From contig JAEZMP010000462.1 in assembly GCA_023442215.1 (NCBI GenBank), forward strand, positions 1 through 14,110: a stretch of 14,110 nucleotides of DNA, written 5' to 3'. The stretch is from Pseudomonadota bacterium. Its GTDB lineage: Bacteria; Pseudomonadota; Alphaproteobacteria; Rhizobiales; Segnochrobactraceae. The first letter of the stretch is position 1, and each line of letters opens with the position of its first letter. Both the position numbers and the translations under genes were made by a program. The notes below the pieces were generated by a model, which did not search any database, had not been told where the DNA came from, and was given only the letters and a program-made list of their open reading frames with translations. Shown here in pieces: positions 12,230 through 14,110 of this stretch.

Positions 12230-12918
12230 GGGCCGGCTCCCAGAAGGTAGACGAGCGTGAAGATCGCGATCCAGATGATGTCGAGGGCGTGCCAGAACAG
12301 GTTGAAGCAGTGCAGGCGCCTGAGGATGTCGGGCCGAAAGCCTTTCACCGCGAGCTGCGCCATCATCGTGCCGAGCCACAGCAGGCCGAGGGTGATGTGG
12401 ATGCCGTGGCAGCCGACCAGTGCGAAGAAGGCGGACAGGAACGCGCTGCGGCCGGGCCCGGCGCCTTCCGCGATCATCTCGGCGAATTCCTGAACCTCCA
12501 GCGCCAGGAAGGCGGCGCCGAACAGCCCGGTCAGCATCAGCCACAGCTGCACCGCAGGCAGATTGCGCCTTTGGGCCGCGAGGCCGCCGATGCCGCAGGT
12601 CACGCTGGAGGTCAGCAGCAGCGCCGTCTGCAGCATCACGCGGGGCACGTCGAACAGTTCTCTCCCGCCCGGCCCACCGGCTGTCTCGCCCGACAACACC
12701 GCGTAGGCGGCGAAGAAGGCCGAGAACATGATGATGTCGGACAGCAGGAAGATCCAGAATCCGTAGGCGACGATCACGAACTTGGACGCCGGCCCACCCT
12801 CGCCGTGGCCTGTCGCGCTGTGACCGTGGCCGTGCTTCCCGTGGCCGAGACGATAGGGGTCCTCGCGGCCGCTTCGGGTGTGGGCGCCGTCAGGCAGGGC
12901 TCCGGTTCCGGCGCTCAT
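12226..12918 (-). CDS. cyoC: Cytochrome o ubiquinol oxidase subunit III
   Basis: Inner-membrane subunit III of the bo3-type quinol oxidase. The protein has 230 residues and five predicted membrane helices, starting at about residue 47 (FVIVAYGFWIFLLSDIIMFS), with the family segments FWIFLLSDIIMFSAFFA, LALEVQEF, GCHGIHITLGLLWL and FWHALDIIWIAIFTLVYLL. The N-terminus is His-rich (five His between 26 and 38), as is common in CyoC. The start at 12918 is preferred because GGGAGGA lies just upstream and the ATG overlaps the cyoB stop (ATGA); the longer frame to 13080 runs inside cyoB. It is translationally linked to cyoB and cyoD. Confidence 0.95.
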   Translation of the reverse strand: MSAGTGALPDGAHTRSGREDPYRLGHGKHGHGHSATGHGEGGPASKFVIVAYGFWIFLLSDIIMFSAFFAAYAVLSGETAGGPGGRELFDVPRVMLQTALLLTSSVTCGIGGLAAQRRNLPAVQLWLMLTGLFGAAFLALEVQEFAEMIAEGAGPGRSAFLSAFFALVGCHGIHITLGLLWLGTMMAQLAVKGFRPDILRRLHCFNLFWHALDIIWIAIFTLVYLLGAGP

Positions 12919-14110
12919 GCCGGCTCCTCCCGGCGTTCGTAGATGGCCCGGCGAGCTTCGCGGCGCGGGCGGTCGATGCGTTCGACCTCCTCCGCCTCGA
13001 TCTCGTACTCGCCGACATCGCGCCAGGCGAAGGCCACGAAGATGACGTAGGCGCCGATCATCCCGAGCACGGCCAGCCACCAGATGTGCCAGATCAGGGC
13101 GAAGCCGATCATGGTGGTGAAGAAGGCGCTGGCGAACCCGGCCGGGCTGTTCTTCGGCATCTCGATCGGCTCATAGGGCTGGTCTTCCAGGACCTGTCCC
13201 CGGATCGCCCGCTGCTTGATCGTCCAGTAGGCCTCCTCGTCCTCGACGTGGGGCATGTGCGGAAAGTTGAACACCGGCGGGGGCGACGGCGTCGACCATT
13301 CGAGCGACCGGCCGTCCCAGGGGTCGCCGGTCTCGTCGCGCAGCGCGTCGCGGTGACGGATCGAGTAGAACAGCTGGCCGATCTGGCAGGCCGCGCCGGC
13401 GATCATCACGGCGATGCCGGCGACGGCGATGTTGAGCCAGCCCTGCCAGGACTCGACCGGCACATGCTGGAGCCGGCGGGTCATGCCCTGCAGGCCGAGC
13501 ACGTAGAGCGGCACGAACACGAGAATGAAACCGGCGAGGGTTAGCCAGAACGCCGCCTTGCCCCATCCCTCGTGAAGCCGGAAGCCGAACGCCTTGGGGA
13601 ACCAGTAGGTGTAGCCGGCGAACGCCCCGAACAGCACGCCGCCGATGATGACGTTGTGGAAGTGGGCGACCAGGAACATCGAGTTGTGCAGCACGAAGTC
13701 GGCCGGCGGCACCGCGAGCAGCACGCCGGTCATGCCGCCGACGGCGAAGGTCAGCACGAAGCCGATCGCCCACAGCATCGGGGTGTCGAACCGCACCCGG
13801 CCGCCATACATCGTAAACAGCCAGTTGTAGATCTTCACGCCGGTGCCGACGGCGATGATCGAGGTCGCGATGCCGAAGGCGGCGTTGACGTTCGCTCCCG
13901 CGCCCATGGTGAAGAAGTGGTGGAGCCACACGGTGAAGGAGACGACGCAGATGAACAGCGTCGCCGCCACCATGGAGCGGTATCCGAACAGCGGCTTCGA
14001 CGAGAACGTCGAGAAGATCTCCGAGAAGATGCCGAAGGCCGGCAGCACGAGGATGTAGACCTCCGGATGCCCCCAGGCCCAGATGAGGTTCACGAACATC
14101 ATCGGGTTGC
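12915..14110 (-). CDS. cyoB: Cytochrome o ubiquinol oxidase subunit I (partial, C-terminal part)
   Basis: Catalytic haem-copper subunit of the quinol oxidase, which reduces O2 to water and pumps protons. The gene continues past the right edge; 397 full codons are present, roughly the last 60 percent of a typical 660-residue CyoB, the first full codon being Asn (14108-14106). Numbered from that Asn, visible residues are H14 and Y18 of WGHPEVY (copper ligand and cross-linked Tyr), H63-H64 (copper ligands in LHHFFTMG), K92 (K-channel lysine) and H149/H151 in AHFHNV (haem ligands). Their spacings equal those of E. coli H284, Y288, H333-H334, K362, H419 and H421. The C-terminus is hydrophilic and Arg/Glu-rich. 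Its stop overlaps the cyoC start. cyoA would be expected upstream, outside the window. Confidence 0.97.
   Translation of the reverse strand, partial: NPMMFVNLIWAWGHPEVYILVLPAFGIFSEIFSTFSSKPLFGYRSMVAATLFICVVSFTVWLHHFFTMGAGANVNAAFGIATSIIAVGTGVKIYNWLFTMYGGRVRFDTPMLWAIGFVLTFAVGGMTGVLLAVPPADFVLHNSMFLVAHFHNVIIGGVLFGAFAGYTYWFPKAFGFRLHEGWGKAAFWLTLAGFILVFVPLYVLGLQGMTRRLQHVPVESWQGWLNIAVAGIAVMIAGAACQIGQLFYSIRHRDALRDETGDPWDGRSLEWSTPSPPPVFNFPHMPHVEDEEAYWTIKQRAIRGQVLEDQPYEPIEMPKNSPAGFASAFFTTMIGFALIWHIWWLAVLGMIGAYVIFVAFAWRDVGEYEIEAEEVERIDRPRREARRAIYERREEPA

Overview
The window looks like chromosomal DNA from a high-G+C alphaproteobacterium, probably Hyphomicrobiales-like. The grounds are GC-rich third codon positions, a cyoBCD quinol-oxidase operon, a glgX-treZ-treY trehalose operon, an alphaproteobacterial-type glucuronate isomerase beside an FCD-type GntR regulator, and three matches to the alphaproteobacterial EcfG general-stress promoter (GGAAC-N16-nGTT). 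Genus cannot be fixed from the sequence alone. No mobile-element gene, CRISPR array, complete tRNA or rRNA was seen.

Layout. (1) 1-2350: a hexuronate-catabolism edge. uxaC runs leftward, followed by the first 13 codons of a protein with a twin-arginine-like start, and is divergent from a GntR/FCD regulator. The 75-bp gap and first regulator codons hold a consensus -35, a 12-bp palindrome and a weak -10 for uxaC. (2) 2529-9031: an EcfG-type promoter followed by glgX, treZ and treY, each pair overlapping by ATGA. Together these encode debranching of alpha-glucan and its conversion to trehalose. (3) 9032-10010: a lower-G+C interval with a 135-residue protein of unknown function built from three aromatic-rich repeats. 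It is flanked by 10-bp direct repeats, then 350 bp of non-coding DNA that ends in a hairpin terminator. (4) 10011-11767, leftward: two ferritin-like DUF892/YciE-type genes, each with its own EcfG-type promoter, separated by a 79-residue hydrophilic small-protein gene. (5) 11807-14110, leftward: cyoD, cyoC and the 3' part of cyoB, with ATGA overlaps; the operon runs off the right edge.

How the genes fit together. The coherent theme is the general stress response. Trehalose synthesis and two ferritin-like stress proteins share the same predicted sigma-factor promoter, with leaders of roughly 30-50 nt. The uxaC side and the cyo operon are metabolic neighbours without that signature. The least explained element is the 135-residue triple-repeat protein in its compositionally distinct pocket between the rightward tre operon and the leftward stress genes.
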